Shown here: positions 17,572-27,929 of the stretch, one piece after another
Position numbering within the stretch: position 1 is the first letter of the stretch
Layout: every line of letters starts with the position of its first letter
Assembly (NCBI RefSeq): GCF_012927645.1
Contig: NZ_JABBMT010000025.1
Span: 1 to 56,000, forward strand
DNA: 56,000 nucleotides
Direction of reading: 5' to 3'
DNA from: Pseudoalteromonas arctica
GTDB lineage: Bacteria > Pseudomonadota > Gammaproteobacteria > Enterobacterales > Alteromonadaceae
Notes under the pieces: generated by a model
The model's input: only the letters and a program-made list of their open reading frames with translations
The model's database searches: none
What the model was told of the DNA's origin: nothing
Made by a program: the position numbers and the translations under genes

Positions 17572-18930
17572 CTACACTAACAACCAAGTGGCGGTGCCTA
17601 GGAAGGCGAAAATCCCTACAATATCGGTTACGGTTGTCAGTACCACGCTGCCAGCTAATGCAGGATCAATTTTCATTTTTTTTAATAGCAGTGGAATACT
17701 AGCACCTGCGATACCTGCGGCTACTAAGTTCATAAACATGGCAAAGGCGAGTACGCCGCCAAGCTTAAAGTCCCATTGCCAAATAGCGACAACACCAGCA
17801 ATTAAAATAGACCAAACAATCCCGTTTATTGCGCCGATTGCGAGCTCTTTGAACAGTAAAAAGCGTTGGTTAGTTTGGTTGATATGACCCACAGCAATAC
17901 CACGTATTACGAGTGTTAATGTTTGGCTGCCCGCTACACCACCCATAGATGGCACTATACCGTTGAGTACCGCTAGAATGGGTAAAATTGCTAAGGTGCT
18001 TTCAAAGAAGCTTGCCACAATCGCAGCGAGCAACGCGGTTAATAAGTTAACGCCAAGCCAAATTGAGCGCTTTTTTGAGCTTTTTAACACCGGGGCAAAG
18101 GTATCTTCTTCATCATCAAGACCGGCTAGGCTTAATAAGCTATGCTCGGCGTCTTCACGGATGACGTCAACGATATCATCAATGGTGATACGGCCAAGTA
18201 GATGGTCATTATCATCAACCACAGGGGCTGATATCCAGTTATGACGTTCAAACAATTGTGCTACATCGGTTTCATCCATCGAAATGAGGATAGATTCACA
18301 ATCTTCATCCATTAAATCGCGAATAATCTTATCTGGCGAGTTTGTCAACAAAGTCGTTAATGACATGGCGCCTATAAAGCAGTTATGTTTATCAACAACA
18401 TAAAGATCATCGGTACCTTCTGGTAGCTCACCACGTAAACGTAAGTAGCGCAGTACCACGTCGATAGTGACATCTGGACGGATGGTTACCGTATCAGTGT
18501 TCATCAGTGCGCCAGCAGAGCGCTCTTGATAAGAGAGTGCTTGAGTTGCACGTTCTCGATCTTGGCTATCCATGGCACTAACAACGTCTTTGTAGACGGT
18601 ATCAGGTAGGCTACGTAGTACTTCCCCTAGATCATCGTGGCTCATGTCCTCAGTAGCCGCAGCGATGTGCCTCGGCTCCATTTGGGCTATGATCCCTAAA
18701 CGAACATCTTCCGATAGTTCTTCGAGTACATCACCTTGTACATCTGGATCAACCAGTTGCCATAGCAAGGTACGAATTTTATGCGGGGATGACTCGAGCA
18801 ATAATGCCGTATCACAAGGAGCTGTTTTTGCCAACATACGCCTTACTTGAACAAATTGACCACTGTTAAGTGACTTGGTCACTTGTTTTAGTTGTTGTAG
18901 TGGGTAATCTTGTTCAAAAGCTTCAGGCAT
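17572..18930 (-). CDS. mgtE: magnesium transporter MgtE
   Basis: Mg2+-gated Mg2+ channel of the inner membrane. The 452-aa product has the full MgtE plan: an N-terminal superhelical domain (about 25-130, with E-L-S-E-D-V-R-L-G), two CBS domains (about 135-255, including MNTDTVTIRPD and DEDCESILI), a connecting helix, and five membrane helices from about 290 to 452. The N and CBS domains sense cytoplasmic Mg2+ and close the pore. It lies at the 3' end of the minus-strand cluster, 124 bp after ptsO, so it may be co-transcribed or separate. Confidence 0.95.
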   Translation of the reverse strand: MPEAFEQDYPLQQLKQVTKSLNSGQFVQVRRMLAKTAPCDTALLLESSPHKIRTLLWQLVDPDVQGDVLEELSEDVRLGIIAQMEPRHIAAATEDMSHDDLGEVLRSLPDTVYKDVVSAMDSQDRERATQALSYQERSAGALMNTDTVTIRPDVTIDVVLRYLRLRGELPEGTDDLYVVDKHNCFIGAMSLTTLLTNSPDKIIRDLMDEDCESILISMDETDVAQLFERHNWISAPVVDDNDHLLGRITIDDIVDVIREDAEHSLLSLAGLDDEEDTFAPVLKSSKKRSIWLGVNLLTALLAAIVASFFESTLAILPILAVLNGIVPSMGGVAGSQTLTLVIRGIAVGHINQTNQRFLLFKELAIGAINGIVWSILIAGVVAIWQWDFKLGGVLAFAMFMNLVAAGIAGASIPLLLKKMKIDPALAGSVVLTTVTDIVGIFAFLGTATWLLV

Positions 18931-19054
18931 TGGCGTCCTTAAAAAATTAATATATTTGATAGGTAGGGTAACAGTGGTCGATAATTAACGCGGTTGGTCT
19001 GTTTAATTAACGACTTTATTCAGTTTAACGCAATTTAGTAGTGCTGACTATGAG

Positions 19055-19327
19055 CTATTCTTGTTCGTTAAAGCGTTGTGCGATCAGCTCGCCAATTGCT
19101 GCAAGCGCAGGTTTAGCGTCCGGACCTTCACATACGACTTTAACTTCTTTGCCTTGGCTGCTTTCTAATAACATTAAGCCGAGTACGCTATCGCCAGCGG
19201 CATGTTTATCGTCTTGATGAAGCGTGATGCTGGCATCAAACTGCACAGCTAATTGCGCTAACACGCTGGCTGCGCGAGCATGTAAACCGAGTTTATTTTT
19301 GATTAAAAATGTATCTTCTAAGCGCAT
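19055..19327 (-). CDS. ptsO: phosphocarrier protein NPr of the nitrogen PTS
   Basis: HPr-like phosphocarrier that takes phosphate from EI-Ntr and passes it to PtsN. The 90-aa product has the active-site histidine H16 in KLGLHARAA and the regulatory-type serine S47 in AAGDSVLGLM. The second ATG (19327) is chosen because AAGGAA lies 5-10 bases upstream; starting at 19333 would add two residues. Last gene of the conserved rpoN-hpf-ptsN-rapZ-ptsO string. Confidence 0.93.
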   Translation of the reverse strand: MRLEDTFLIKNKLGLHARAASVLAQLAVQFDASITLHQDDKHAAGDSVLGLMLLESSQGKEVKVVCEGPDAKPALAAIGELIAQRFNEQE

Positions 19328-19355
19328 CAACATTCCTTACTGTAAATGTGAGTTG

Positions 19356-20198
19356 TTATTCTTGTTCACGATGGCGAATTTTCACATTACTGTGGCTCAT
19401 CGAGAAGCTTTCACCTATAGTTTGCGCTAGATAAACCGAGCGATGTTGACCACCGGTGCAACCAATTGCAATTGTTAAGTAACTGCGATTATTACGCTCC
19501 AAGTGCGGTAACCAAGTTTGTACAAAGGTTTGGATCTGCCAAGTGAATTTTTGCACGATACTGTGACTGGCTAAATAATCTTTTACCGGTTGATCAAGCC
19601 CAGTGAGTGGTTTTAACTCAGGTTCCCAATGTGGATTAGGCAAAAAGCGTGCATCAAATACATAATCGGCTTCTTTTGGAATACCATGTTTAAAACCAAA
19701 TGACTCAAAGGTAATGATTAGTTTTTTATCTTTTTTCCCTAAAATTTTTTCACGGATTGATTCTGCAAGCTGGTGGACACTGAGATCAGTGGTATCAAGT
19801 ATAAAATCAGCACGAGTAGTTAATACATCCAGTAATACTTTTTCTTGCTTGATGGCTAAATCCAGTGGCAAAGAGTCCAAAGATAAGGGGTGTAAGCGGC
19901 GAGTTTCAGAAAAACGTTTGATCAGGGTCTGATCATCACTGTCTAAATAAAATAATGTTGGATTTGCAAAACCTGGCAAGTATTCAAGAATATCGTTAAA
20001 CTCGTCCTGCTCTTTTGGTAAATTACGAACATCAATACTGACGGCAATTCTGTCGTAATTATCAGAGACACTGCGCACTAATGACGGTAATAAGTTTACC
20101 GGAATATTATCTACACAATAATAGCCAAGATCTTCTACTACGCGCAGAGCAACAGATTTACCTGAGCCAGAACGGCCACTGATGATAATTAACTCCAT
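19356..20198 (-). CDS. rapZ: RNase adapter protein RapZ
   Basis: Nucleotide-binding protein that, in enterics, binds glucosamine-6-phosphate and guides RNase E to the sRNA GlmZ, linking it to amino-sugar and envelope synthesis. The 280-aa product has the P-loop GRSGSGKS at residues 8-15 and the C-terminal GCTGGQHRSVYLAQ segment (about 248-261) that forms the sugar-phosphate-binding and RNA-binding domain. It sits between ptsN and ptsO as in most gammaproteobacteria. Confidence 0.97.
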   Translation of the reverse strand: MELIIISGRSGSGKSVALRVVEDLGYYCVDNIPVNLLPSLVRSVSDNYDRIAVSIDVRNLPKEQDEFNDILEYLPGFANPTLFYLDSDDQTLIKRFSETRRLHPLSLDSLPLDLAIKQEKVLLDVLTTRADFILDTTDLSVHQLAESIREKILGKKDKKLIITFESFGFKHGIPKEADYVFDARFLPNPHWEPELKPLTGLDQPVKDYLASHSIVQKFTWQIQTFVQTWLPHLERNNRSYLTIAIGCTGGQHRSVYLAQTIGESFSMSHSNVKIRHREQE

Positions 20199-20218
20199 GT
20201 TAATTCTCCTTCATTTGG

Positions 20219-20671
20219 CTACGATTGTGCAGCAATTACGTGATACAAATCTTGATCTGTTTTTGCGCTACGTAGTTGTTTACAAAAATCTTTGTCGTTG
20301 AGTTTATCAGCAATTGTGGCTAACGTCTTCAAATGAAGTTGGCTATCACCATCTGGTACGATGAGAGCTACAAATATATCTACTGGGCGGTTATCAATCG
20401 CATCAAAATCAATTGCTGATTCACTCACTAAAATTATTGCTAGCGGGTTTTCAACACCACTCATACGGCCATGAGGAATAGCAATACCACGACCAATACC
20501 CGTACTACCGAGCTTTTCTCTCGACAGTAGTGCGTTGAGGATCTCTTGTTGTGATAGCTGAGGAAGTTGTTCATGAGCCAATTGGCTGATAAATTCAATG
20601 ATCCGTTTTTTGCTATTAAAAAGGACCGCAGCTTTACTGCAGTCCTGGCAAATAAGTGAGCTTAATTTCAT
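20219..20671 (-). CDS. ptsN: nitrogen-PTS regulatory enzyme IIA
   Basis: Terminal phospho-acceptor of the nitrogen PTS; its phosphorylation state modulates potassium uptake, phosphate signalling and other targets in E. coli. The 150-aa EIIA domain has the phosphorylated histidine H67 in STGIGRGIAIPHGRM. It is 4 bp downstream of hpf, so translationally linked. Confidence 0.96.
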   Translation of the reverse strand: MKLSSLICQDCSKAAVLFNSKKRIIEFISQLAHEQLPQLSQQEILNALLSREKLGSTGIGRGIAIPHGRMSGVENPLAIILVSESAIDFDAIDNRPVDIFVALIVPDGDSQLHLKTLATIADKLNDKDFCKQLRSAKTDQDLYHVIAAQS

Positions 20672-20675
20672 AGTG

Positions 20676-20963
20676 TTAGTGTCGAGCGTGCTTCTCTTTG
20701 TGTTTAATTACTTGACGGTCAAGTTTATCGATTAGTCCATCAATGGCTGCATACATGTCTTGGTGCTCAGTTGAGGCAAATAATTCAGCGCCACTGACAT
20801 GTAATGTGGCTTCTGCTTTTTGGCTTAGCTTTTCTACATCAAGAATAACATGGACATTATTGATATGATCAAAATGCCTTTCCAGCTTGGCAAACTTATT
20901 GTTTACATAGTCTCTTAATGAATCAGTAATTTCTACGTGACGACCAGTTAAATTTAGTTGCAT
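20676..20963 (-). CDS. hpf: ribosome hibernation-promoting factor HPF
   Basis: Binds the 30S decoding region and promotes 100S dimers in stationary phase. At 95 aa it is the short gammaproteobacterial form (E. coli HPF is 95 aa), without the C-terminal dimerisation domain of long HPF. The start MQLNLTGRHVEITDSLRDYV is typical. A GAGGAAA site lies 9 bases before ATG 20963. Located between rpoN and ptsN, as expected. Confidence 0.96.
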   Translation of the reverse strand: MQLNLTGRHVEITDSLRDYVNNKFAKLERHFDHINNVHVILDVEKLSQKAEATLHVSGAELFASTEHQDMYAAIDGLIDKLDRQVIKHKEKHARH

Positions 20964-20991
20964 AAGCATTTTCCTCTTGTGATTTTACGCC

Positions 20992-22488
20992 TTAAATCAA
21001 ACTTTTACGTTGATTTGACGGTGGAATAGCCAGTGACTCGCGGTATTTTGCAATAGTTCGTCTAGCTACTTTGATACCTTGCTCTGCCAATATATCTGCA
21101 ATTTTACTATCACTCAATGGTTTCGCTGAATTTTCTGCACTGATCAATTTTCTGATCAATGCTCGAATGGCTGTCGATGAGCATTCGCCACCGTTCTCAG
21201 TACTTACATGGCTTGAGAAAAAATATTTTAACTCAAATATACCACGAGGGGTATGCATGTATTTTTGGGTGGTTACACGAGAAATTGTTGATTCGTGCAT
21301 CTCAACCATTTCAGCAACGTCGTTTAGTACCATAGGTCGCATAGCCTCAGGACCATGCTCAAAGAACCCTTGCTGCTGTTTAACAATGCAGTTGGTTACT
21401 TTGAGTAACGTCTCGTTACGACTTTCTAGGCTTTTTATAAACCATTTAGCTTCTTGTAAATGCGAACGTATAAATTGGCTGTCAGTGCTTGATTTTACAG
21501 AGCGTGACATCGCCGCATATTGGCTGTTAACTCTAATCTTTGGCATGCTGTCTGGATTGAGCTCAACCATCCAGCGGCCTTTAATTTTTTTCACTGATAC
21601 ATCAGGAATAACATACTCTGATTCTTCGCGTACTATAGTATCCGCAGGCTTTGGATTAAGGCTGTGGATCAGTGTCATTACTTCTTTTAGTTCATCTTCT
21701 TTCAGCTTAGTCTTTTTCATCAAAGTACGATAGTCACGACTAGCTAATAAATCAATATGATCTGTTAAAATCACTTTTGTTTCACTAATCCAAGGGGTTG
21801 CAGGATCAAATTGATTTAATTGAATACATAAACATTCTTGCAGGCTGCGCGCAGCAATACCAACAGGGTCAAACAACTGAATACGCTTTAATACTGCTTG
21901 AACTTCGTCGAGTTCGATTTTTTCTTCGTTATTACCTTGATTTAAACTCTCTACAATGTCTTCACAGCTAAGGGTTAAAATACCTGAGTCGTCAATGGCC
22001 TCAACAATCGCAATGGCAATGGCTTCATCGGTTGGACTAAAAGGTGTAAGTTGTAATTGCCACATCAGATATTCGTGTAGGGTTTCAGTTGAGGCACCTT
22101 GATAGATAGACTCATCTTCAGGCATTGGCCCAGACGACGTATTTGGCGCAGCGCTCATATATTCGTCCCAAGTAACATCCATCGCCATTTCGTCACTTAA
22201 AGTCTCTTTACTTAATGCTTCGCTACTTTCTTGTTCATATTCGCTGGGCTTTTCGTCCGCTGAGGCACTGACCGTTAAGTCATCGTTGTCTTTTTTTTGT
22301 TCATTTTTACCAGCAGCATCTTCTGAATATTCATGTTCTTCTAGCTCTAACAATGGATTGCTATCTAGTGCTTCTTGAATTTCTTGCTGGAGATCCAATG
22401 TACTGAGCTGCAATAAGCGAATAGCTTGTTGCAGTTGCGGTGTCATTGTTAGTTGCTGGCCCATGCGCAGCTGGAGTGATTGCCTCAT
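20992..22488 (-). CDS. rpoN: RNA polymerase sigma-54 factor
   Basis: Sigma factor for -24/-12 promoters, needing bacterial enhancer-binding proteins for melting. The 498-aa protein has the glutamine- and leucine-rich region I (1-50; [20 protein letters not shown]), an acidic region II (about 55-120), the core-binding domain, a helix-turn-helix and the C-terminal RpoN box [10 protein letters not shown] at about 473-482. It follows lptB in the standard order. Confidence 0.98.
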   Translation of the reverse strand: MRQSLQLRMGQQLTMTPQLQQAIRLLQLSTLDLQQEIQEALDSNPLLELEEHEYSEDAAGKNEQKKDNDDLTVSASADEKPSEYEQESSEALSKETLSDEMAMDVTWDEYMSAAPNTSSGPMPEDESIYQGASTETLHEYLMWQLQLTPFSPTDEAIAIAIVEAIDDSGILTLSCEDIVESLNQGNNEEKIELDEVQAVLKRIQLFDPVGIAARSLQECLCIQLNQFDPATPWISETKVILTDHIDLLASRDYRTLMKKTKLKEDELKEVMTLIHSLNPKPADTIVREESEYVIPDVSVKKIKGRWMVELNPDSMPKIRVNSQYAAMSRSVKSSTDSQFIRSHLQEAKWFIKSLESRNETLLKVTNCIVKQQQGFFEHGPEAMRPMVLNDVAEMVEMHESTISRVTTQKYMHTPRGIFELKYFFSSHVSTENGGECSSTAIRALIRKLISAENSAKPLSDSKIADILAEQGIKVARRTIAKYRESLAIPPSNQRKSLI

Positions 22489-22554
22489 GTATCTTTAACA
22501 ATCCTTTTATTGTTGTCATTATTAAGTTTAGCAGATGCTTAGCCGAGTGTGGCT

Positions 22555-23280
22555 TTATAGCCTAAATTGCTCACCAAGATAAACATCGCGAACTGTTTGG
22601 TCGGCGAGTACATGCTCAGGTGTGCCAGATGCAATTAGCTCCCCATGAGAAACTATGTAGGCTTTTTCACAAACATCAAGGGTTTCTCGTACATTGTGGT
22701 CGGTAATAAGTACGCCAATACCACGGTTTTTAAGGTGTTCAATAATCTTCTTTATATCTAACACTGAAATTGGATCAACGCCAGCAAAAGGCTCATCTAG
22801 CAGGATAAATTTTGGGTTTGCGGCTAAAGCGCGCGCAATTTCAACACGACGGCGTTCACCGCCTGATAGTGCCATACCTTGGCTGTCGCGAATATGTTGA
22901 ATGCTAAATTCATCTAGTAAGCTGTCTAGGGCTTCTTCTCTGGCTTGTTTTTTTAGGTCTTTGCGGGTTTCTAGAATTGCCATTAAATTTTGATATACTG
23001 TCAATTTACGAAATATCGATGACTCCTGAGGCAGGTAGCCAATCCCTAAGCGGGCGCGGCTGTGCATTGGCAGTAATGTAATGTCATTATCATCAATGCT
23101 GATTTTACCTTTGTCGCTTGGCACTAAACCAACAATCATATAAAAAGTGGTGGTTTTACCTGCGCCATTTGGGCCAAGTAAACCAACAATGCTGCCAGCG
23201 GTTACTTCTAAACCAACACTTTTGACAACTTGGCGGCCTTTGTAGCTTTTAGCTAAAAATTCAGCTTTTAATGTACTCAT
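22555..23280 (-). CDS. lptB: LPS export ABC transporter ATPase LptB
   Basis: ATPase that, as a dimer with LptFG, drives LPS extraction from the inner membrane. The 241-aa protein has Walker [10 protein letters not shown] (36-44), the Q-loop in [12 protein letters not shown], the signature [15 protein letters not shown] (about 138-152), Walker [13 protein letters not shown] (about 158-169) and the switch histidine in [10 protein letters not shown]. Its start overlaps the lptA stop by 4 bp, so the lpt genes are co-translated. lptFG are not in this window. Confidence 0.98.
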   Translation of the reverse strand: MSTLKAEFLAKSYKGRQVVKSVGLEVTAGSIVGLLGPNGAGKTTTFYMIVGLVPSDKGKISIDDNDITLLPMHSRARLGIGYLPQESSIFRKLTVYQNLMAILETRKDLKKQAREEALDSLLDEFSIQHIRDSQGMALSGGERRRVEIARALAANPKFILLDEPFAGVDPISVLDIKKIIEHLKNRGIGVLITDHNVRETLDVCEKAYIVSHGELIASGTPEHVLADQTVRDVYLGEQFRL

Positions 23281-23810
23281 GGCTGGCCTTTCGATTTGGT
23301 TTTTTTACTGTTTGCAGGTACTAGTATAGTGTGTACGCGATCATCTGAACTTGCGCCTTTTTCGGCGCTAATGAGCTGCTGATCCATGTCGTAGGTAATG
23401 CTTTTAGCGTTAATTTTTTGACCTGCTTGAGTAACCTGTGCATTACCAATTAATGTTAAGTAGCGCGTTGCAACGTCGTAACGGACTTCATCAGCACTGG
23501 CACTCATTACTGTGCCATCAGTTTGTTTTTCTTCAAAGTAAGCCGGACTGCCAGTGGCGACAAGCAGTTGTTTGTTATCACCTAAATCTTCGCGCTCATG
23601 GACTTCAAGTCGATCTGCTCTGATATGGCGGTTGCCATGAGTGATTTCAACATTTTTTTCAAAAATACCGATATTATCTTTCAGTTGCGCGAGTTGTTTT
23701 TCTGCACTGATCGATACTTGATCCGCAGGCGGTGAAGCCGTTTCAGCAAAGCTTGCAAAGGCAATGAATAAGCTTGGTATAACAAGCAAGTGAGTAAAGT
23801 TATTGGTCAT
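23277..23810 (-). CDS. lptA: LPS transport periplasmic protein LptA
   Basis: Forms the periplasmic bridge that carries LPS from LptC to LptD. The 177-aa precursor has a Sec signal peptide with likely cleavage after SFA (residue 22) and an OstA/LptA beta-jellyroll domain over about 35-160 with repeated D/R-A-D-x-L/V-x-Y strands ([34 protein letters not shown]). Overlaps both lptC and lptB. Confidence 0.96.
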   Translation of the reverse strand: MTNNFTHLLVIPSLFIAFASFAETASPPADQVSISAEKQLAQLKDNIGIFEKNVEITHGNRHIRADRLEVHEREDLGDNKQLLVATGSPAYFEEKQTDGTVMSASADEVRYDVATRYLTLIGNAQVTQAGQKINAKSITYDMDQQLISAEKGASSDDRVHTILVPANSKKTKSKGQP

Positions 23811-24354
23811 AATATATGGTTCGCGTATGGTTAATTAGTTCTACCACTTCGGCTTTTAAGTCGGCATGGAGACCGCGCCCAGTGATTTTTAAATTTGGTC
23901 CGATCAATTCTACAGGTTGTTCAGAGCTCATGGTCTGCAGTTCAATATCAACCTGAATATTATCTGCGTTTATATGTTCAATCATGGCATTGTTAGTCAG
24001 GTTTTTTGCAACCACATTGCCTTCTAAAATTAATTGATGGTTTTCATATAAAGTGGCTTCATCGGCATTAATTTGCCACGTTTGCTGTTGATTATAGAGT
24101 GTAAAAATAGGTTGTTCAAAGTAAGTAAATCCTAACTTTTGGTATAGTTCCATTTTTGCTGCTGTTACTTTGTGGCTAATTTTACCTTGCTCATCAAACG
24201 CCGTTTGTTTTAATGCCACTGCAGTATAATCAGGTTCAGCTATTATATCTTCTTGGTTTTGTACTGTGCTTGCTGGCTGATTAAAATAAGGAAGCCACAG
24301 CCACACCATGCTGCCAATAAATAATACGCATAATATTAAACGCGGTCTATTCAT
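23800..24354 (-). CDS. lptC: LPS export protein LptC
   Basis: Bitopic inner-membrane protein that passes LPS from LptBFG to LptA. A single N-terminal membrane helix (about 4-22) is followed by an OstA-like beta-jellyroll periplasmic domain (about 45-175; for example QINADEATLYENHQLILEGN). At 184 aa it has the usual length. Overlaps kdsC by 4 bp and lptA by 11 bp. Confidence 0.94.
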   Translation of the reverse strand: MNRPRLILCVLFIGSMVWLWLPYFNQPASTVQNQEDIIAEPDYTAVALKQTAFDEQGKISHKVTAAKMELYQKLGFTYFEQPIFTLYNQQQTWQINADEATLYENHQLILEGNVVAKNLTNNAMIEHINADNIQVDIELQTMSSEQPVELIGPNLKITGRGLHADLKAEVVELINHTRTIYYDQ

Positions 24355-24902
24355 GAGCTCGTGCCTTCGCTAGTTAATGGTTTACCATTTTCGAGCATTA
24401 ATAAATCAGTGAGTTCACGCACCGCTCCAAAGCCACCAGGTAACATAGTGGTATAATGTGAAATGCGCTTGATCAAAGGGTGTGCATCATTTACTGCCAC
24501 AGCAAAACCAACCAATTCCATTACCGGCATATCAGGGCCGTCGTCACCAATGTAGGCAATTTGTTTGTCAGTTAACTGCAGTTTATCTTTGAGCTGTTGA
24601 TAAGCTTGCAATTTGTTTTCTTGCCCTTGGTAAATATGCGGTACTGTCAGGCTAGTCATTCGTTGCTGAACTATCTGTGAATGACGACCGGTGATCACGG
24701 CAACTTCAAAACCGCTATTGATCAGTGCTTTTATGCCAAAACCATCTTTAGTATTAAATGCTTTGAGTTCTTCACCTTGATTGCCAAGATAAATGCGGCC
24801 ATCTGAAAATACCCCATCGATATCACAGATCAGGAGCTTGATTTTTTGTGCTCGCTCGCGTGCATCATCTGAAAGTGGCTGATATAAGTCAGCAAACTGC
24901 AT
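24351..24902 (-). CDS. kdsC: 3-deoxy-D-manno-octulosonate 8-phosphate phosphatase KdsC
   Basis: HAD-family phosphatase that removes phosphate from KDO-8-phosphate in LPS core synthesis. The 183-aa protein has the nucleophile motif LICDIDGVFSDG with D27 and D29, motif II around VITGRHS (about 69-75) and motif III/IV IGDDGPDMPVM (about 117-127). It is the short, tetrameric C0-type HAD without a cap domain. One base overlaps kdsD. Confidence 0.97.
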   Translation of the reverse strand: MQFADLYQPLSDDARERAQKIKLLICDIDGVFSDGRIYLGNQGEELKAFNTKDGFGIKALINSGFEVAVITGRHSQIVQQRMTSLTVPHIYQGQENKLQAYQQLKDKLQLTDKQIAYIGDDGPDMPVMELVGFAVAVNDAHPLIKRISHYTTMLPGGFGAVRELTDLLMLENGKPLTSEGTSS

Positions 24903-25873
24903 TATAAAACTCCTGCTTTGAGCAAATCTTGCATATTAAGAGCACCAATAGGGTGATGTTTATCATCAACTACAATTAAGCCATTGATACGCTTATTTTC
25001 CATGATGTTGAGTGCTTCGGCGGCAAGCATATCTGCGGTTGCAGTAGTGCAAGAACGGGTCATGACGTCGCTGATCAAAGTACTATGAATATCTATTCGT
25101 TGCTCTAAAATTCGGCGTAAATCACCATCAGTGAAAAGCCCTGCAAGTAGCCCTGTGTTATCAACAATGGCCGTCATACCTAAGCCTTTTGCCGACATTT
25201 CGATTAATGCATCTTTGATACATTGCTTATCATTGATCATAGGCGTTGCTGGGCCACTGTGCATAATATCTTTTAAACACAATAGTAAGCGTTTGCCTAA
25301 GTTACCACCAGGATGCGATAGCGCAAAATCATCGGCGGTAAAACCACGAGTTTCTAGTAGAGCAACGGCTATTGCATCACCCATTGCAAGCGTTGCGGTC
25401 GTGCTTGCAGTCGGGGCTAGTCCTAATGGGCAGGCCTCTTGACTTACTTTAATGCATATATGGGCGTCAGCCCAATTTGCCATTGATGATCTCGGGTTAC
25501 CTGTCATGGCGATAATTTTTGCGCCAATACGTTTAATAACTGGAATAATATTAAGTACTTCGCTGGTTTCGCCTGAGTTTGAAATAAGCATAACCACGTC
25601 ATCACGAGTGATCATCCCTAAATCACCATGACTTGCCTCACCTGGATGGACAAAAAACGATGGCGTGCCAGTGCTTGCCAGTGTTGCAGCAATTTTATTG
25701 CCAATATGCCCTGACTTTCCCATACCGACTACTATGACCCTGCCGTGACATTGATACATTAGTTGGCAAGCTTGATTAAAGTTTTCGTCTAGATATTGGG
25801 TTATATCAAGTAGTGCTTGGCGCTCGATCTCTAGCACCCGCTTACCTTGTTTAATAAAATCTAACTGCGTCAT
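24902..25873 (-). CDS. kdsD: D-arabinose 5-phosphate isomerase KdsD
   Basis: Converts ribulose-5-phosphate to arabinose-5-phosphate, the first KDO precursor. The 323-aa product has an N-terminal SIS domain (MGKSGHIGNKIAATLASTGTPSFF, with active-site K and H) and two C-terminal CBS domains (about 200-323). Start chosen at ATG 25873, giving MTQLDFIKQGKRVLEIE, which resembles known KdsD N-termini; ATG 25885 and TTG 25906 are in-frame alternatives. Downstream of yrbG in the classical yrb-lpt order. Confidence 0.95.
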   Translation of the reverse strand: MTQLDFIKQGKRVLEIERQALLDITQYLDENFNQACQLMYQCHGRVIVVGMGKSGHIGNKIAATLASTGTPSFFVHPGEASHGDLGMITRDDVVMLISNSGETSEVLNIIPVIKRIGAKIIAMTGNPRSSMANWADAHICIKVSQEACPLGLAPTASTTATLAMGDAIAVALLETRGFTADDFALSHPGGNLGKRLLLCLKDIMHSGPATPMINDKQCIKDALIEMSAKGLGMTAIVDNTGLLAGLFTDGDLRRILEQRIDIHSTLISDVMTRSCTTATADMLAAEALNIMENKRINGLIVVDDKHHPIGALNMQDLLKAGVL

Positions 25874-25898
25874 TGTGTTATCCATATAGTGGGTAGCA

Positions 25899-26870
25899 TT
25901 AAGCAACTTGGCTGAAAATATAACCTTGATAGATTAAAAACGCGACCAATAACAGGCCACCTTCAACTCTATTAATGCGTCTTATGCCCCTAAAACTCAA
26001 GGACATAGCAATAAGGGCTATAGTGGCGCCAATCATTATTAAGGCATCACGGTTTGCAGCTGAAGGATCAATAATCGAGGGGGTGATAACCCCAGCCAGT
26101 GGTAACACCGCTAAAATGTTAAAGATATTTGAGCCAACAATATTACCCAGAGCTAAATCATCTTCGTTTTTTAATACCCCTGCAATACAGGCTGCAAGCT
26201 CAGGCAGACTGGTGCCAATAGCGATAATGGTTAATCCTATTACTAAATCACTTAGGCCAAAGTATTTGGCTATATCAACTGCTGAGCCAACTAAAAAATG
26301 TGAGCTGACAGGCAGTAATATCATACCAATAATTAACCAAAATAAAGCCGATTTAGTAGGTACGTTATTTGGTACGTCTTCACAGGCTTCACTCACAAGT
26401 GGGTCATCAGTTTGGTTTTTAGCGCGAATAGAAATAATAACTAAGCCCACAATAAACACCACAAAGCCAATGATTAATGCAACGCCCTCAGCAAGTGAAA
26501 AGTAGTTATCAGAAAATACATACCAGGCGGCGATTGACACTAGTAGCGCAAGCGGCATTTCACGTTTTAATGTCATTGATGATACTGAGAGTGGGCGCAA
26601 TAGCGAGGTAATACCTAAAACAAGTAAAATATTAGTGATATTTGAGCCAACCGCATTGCCTACAGCTGTGTCTGTTTTGCCAGCTAGTGCGGCTGATGCT
26701 GAGACCATCATTTCAGGGGCTGACGAGCCCATCGCAACAACCGTTAAACCAACAATAAGGGTAGGAACACCGAAATTTTTTGCCAGTGCTGCAGCACCAT
26801 AAACAAAGCGATCAGCACTCCAAACAAGTGCTGCAAATCCGAGGATTAAAATGACAAAAGAAGTCACCAT
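25899..26870 (-). CDS. yrbG: calcium/sodium antiporter YrbG
   Basis: Inner-membrane exchanger of the CaCA family with about ten helices in two inverted halves. The two ion-binding alpha motifs are visible: GSSAPEMMVSA in the first half and GTSLPELAACI in the second. Starting at ATG 26870 (MVTSFVILI) gives 323 aa, close to E. coli YrbG (325); ATG 26924 would add 18 polar residues in front of the first helix. First gene of the minus-strand kds/lpt cluster and divergent from mlaF. Confidence 0.92.
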   Translation of the reverse strand: MVTSFVILILGFAALVWSADRFVYGAAALAKNFGVPTLIVGLTVVAMGSSAPEMMVSASAALAGKTDTAVGNAVGSNITNILLVLGITSLLRPLSVSSMTLKREMPLALLVSIAAWYVFSDNYFSLAEGVALIIGFVVFIVGLVIISIRAKNQTDDPLVSEACEDVPNNVPTKSALFWLIIGMILLPVSSHFLVGSAVDIAKYFGLSDLVIGLTIIAIGTSLPELAACIAGVLKNEDDLALGNIVGSNIFNILAVLPLAGVITPSIIDPSAANRDALIMIGATIALIAMSLSFRGIRRINRVEGGLLLVAFLIYQGYIFSQVA

Positions 26871-27113
26871 TACGTTACGCCAATTATTCAAAATGAGATG
26901 GCTGTAAATAGTAACAAAAGCCAACCTGAAAGTATAAATAAAAGAATAGCTTCAGGTTGTTAGATTGTAGCTTAATTAAAAATATTTTTACGCGGTAAGT
27001 CAACTGCGATAAGCTTTCTATGGTTATTACATAGAATATTACAAAATTTTACGATTTGTTTTTTCCATCTTGCCCTAAAAGCGCTTAAAATAGGTAAACT
27101 TGTAAAGATAGTA
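26871..27113. promoter_or_regulatory. divergent yrbG / mlaF promoter region
   Basis: About 240 bp between the yrbG and mla operons. It is AT-rich around 26975-27060, with several TATNNT hexamers on both strands. I could not single out one promoter pair. No palindrome stands out. Confidence 0.4.
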
Positions 27114-27929
27114 ATGGAGAGCTACTTGTCGCAATCAATTGTAGAAGTCGAGGGGGTAAGTTTTTCTCGCGGTAATCGCAGCATATATAAAAATATGAGC
27201 TTTAGCGTTCCAAAAGGAGAAATTACAGCAATCATGGGGCCAAGCGGAATTGGCAAAACCACCATGTTGCGTTTAATTGGTGGTCAATTAAAACCAGATA
27301 GCGGCACTATTTTATTCGAAGGAAATAACATTCCTACCATGTCGCGCAAAGAGCTTTATGCTGCGCGTACCAAAATGAGCATGTTATTCCAAAGCGGCGC
27401 ATTATTTACCGATATGTCAGTGTTTGACAATATCGCTTTTCCGCTGCGTGAACACACTCGCCTTAGTGAAGATTTGATTCGCCTTGTAGTGCTAATGAAA
27501 TTACAAGCTGTTGGCTTACGTGGCGCACAAGATCTAATGCCTTCGGAATTGTCAGGTGGTATGGCACGTCGTGCCGCATTAGCGCGTTCAATCGCACTTG
27601 ATCCTGAATTAATTATGTATGATGAGCCATTTGCTGGGCAAGACCCTATCTCCATGGGGGTATTAGTTAAGTTGATTAAATCGCTTAATCAAGTGCTTGG
27701 ATTATCATCATTGATCGTAACTCACGATGTAACAGAAGTGATGAGTATTGCCGACCACGTTATCATTATTGCCGATCAAGGCGTTATTGGTAGCGGTACT
27801 CCGGATGAAATGCGTAATCATGAATCGGCTTTAGTTCAGCAGTTCTTAAAAGGATTATCTGATGGTCCAGTGCCGTTTCATTTCCCTGCACAGCCTTATC
27901 AAGAAGAATTATTGGGAGGGCGTCGCTGA
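27114..27929 (+). CDS. mlaF: phospholipid ABC transporter ATP-binding protein MlaF
   Basis: ATPase of the MlaFEDB complex, which moves phospholipids between inner and outer membranes to keep outer-leaflet asymmetry. The 271-aa protein has Walker [10 protein letters not shown] (about 41-49), the signature [15 protein letters not shown] (about 146-160), Walker [13 protein letters not shown] (about 164-175) and switch histidine in VTHDV. The stop codon overlaps the mlaE start by one base. Confidence 0.97.
   Translation: MESYLSQSIVEVEGVSFSRGNRSIYKNMSFSVPKGEITAIMGPSGIGKTTMLRLIGGQLKPDSGTILFEGNNIPTMSRKELYAARTKMSMLFQSGALFTDMSVFDNIAFPLREHTRLSEDLIRLVVLMKLQAVGLRGAQDLMPSELSGGMARRAALARSIALDPELIMYDEPFAGQDPISMGVLVKLIKSLNQVLGLSSLIVTHDVTEVMSIADHVIIIADQGVIGSGTPDEMRNHESALVQQFLKGLSDGPVPFHFPAQPYQEELLGGRR

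Noticed and set aside
21071..21733. 220-residue plus-strand ORF
   Set aside because: It is entirely antisense to rpoN, has biased composition from the opposite coding frame and no recognisable start context.
25975..26505. 176-residue plus-strand ORF
   Set aside because: Antisense shadow of yrbG, whose motifs and length are convincing.
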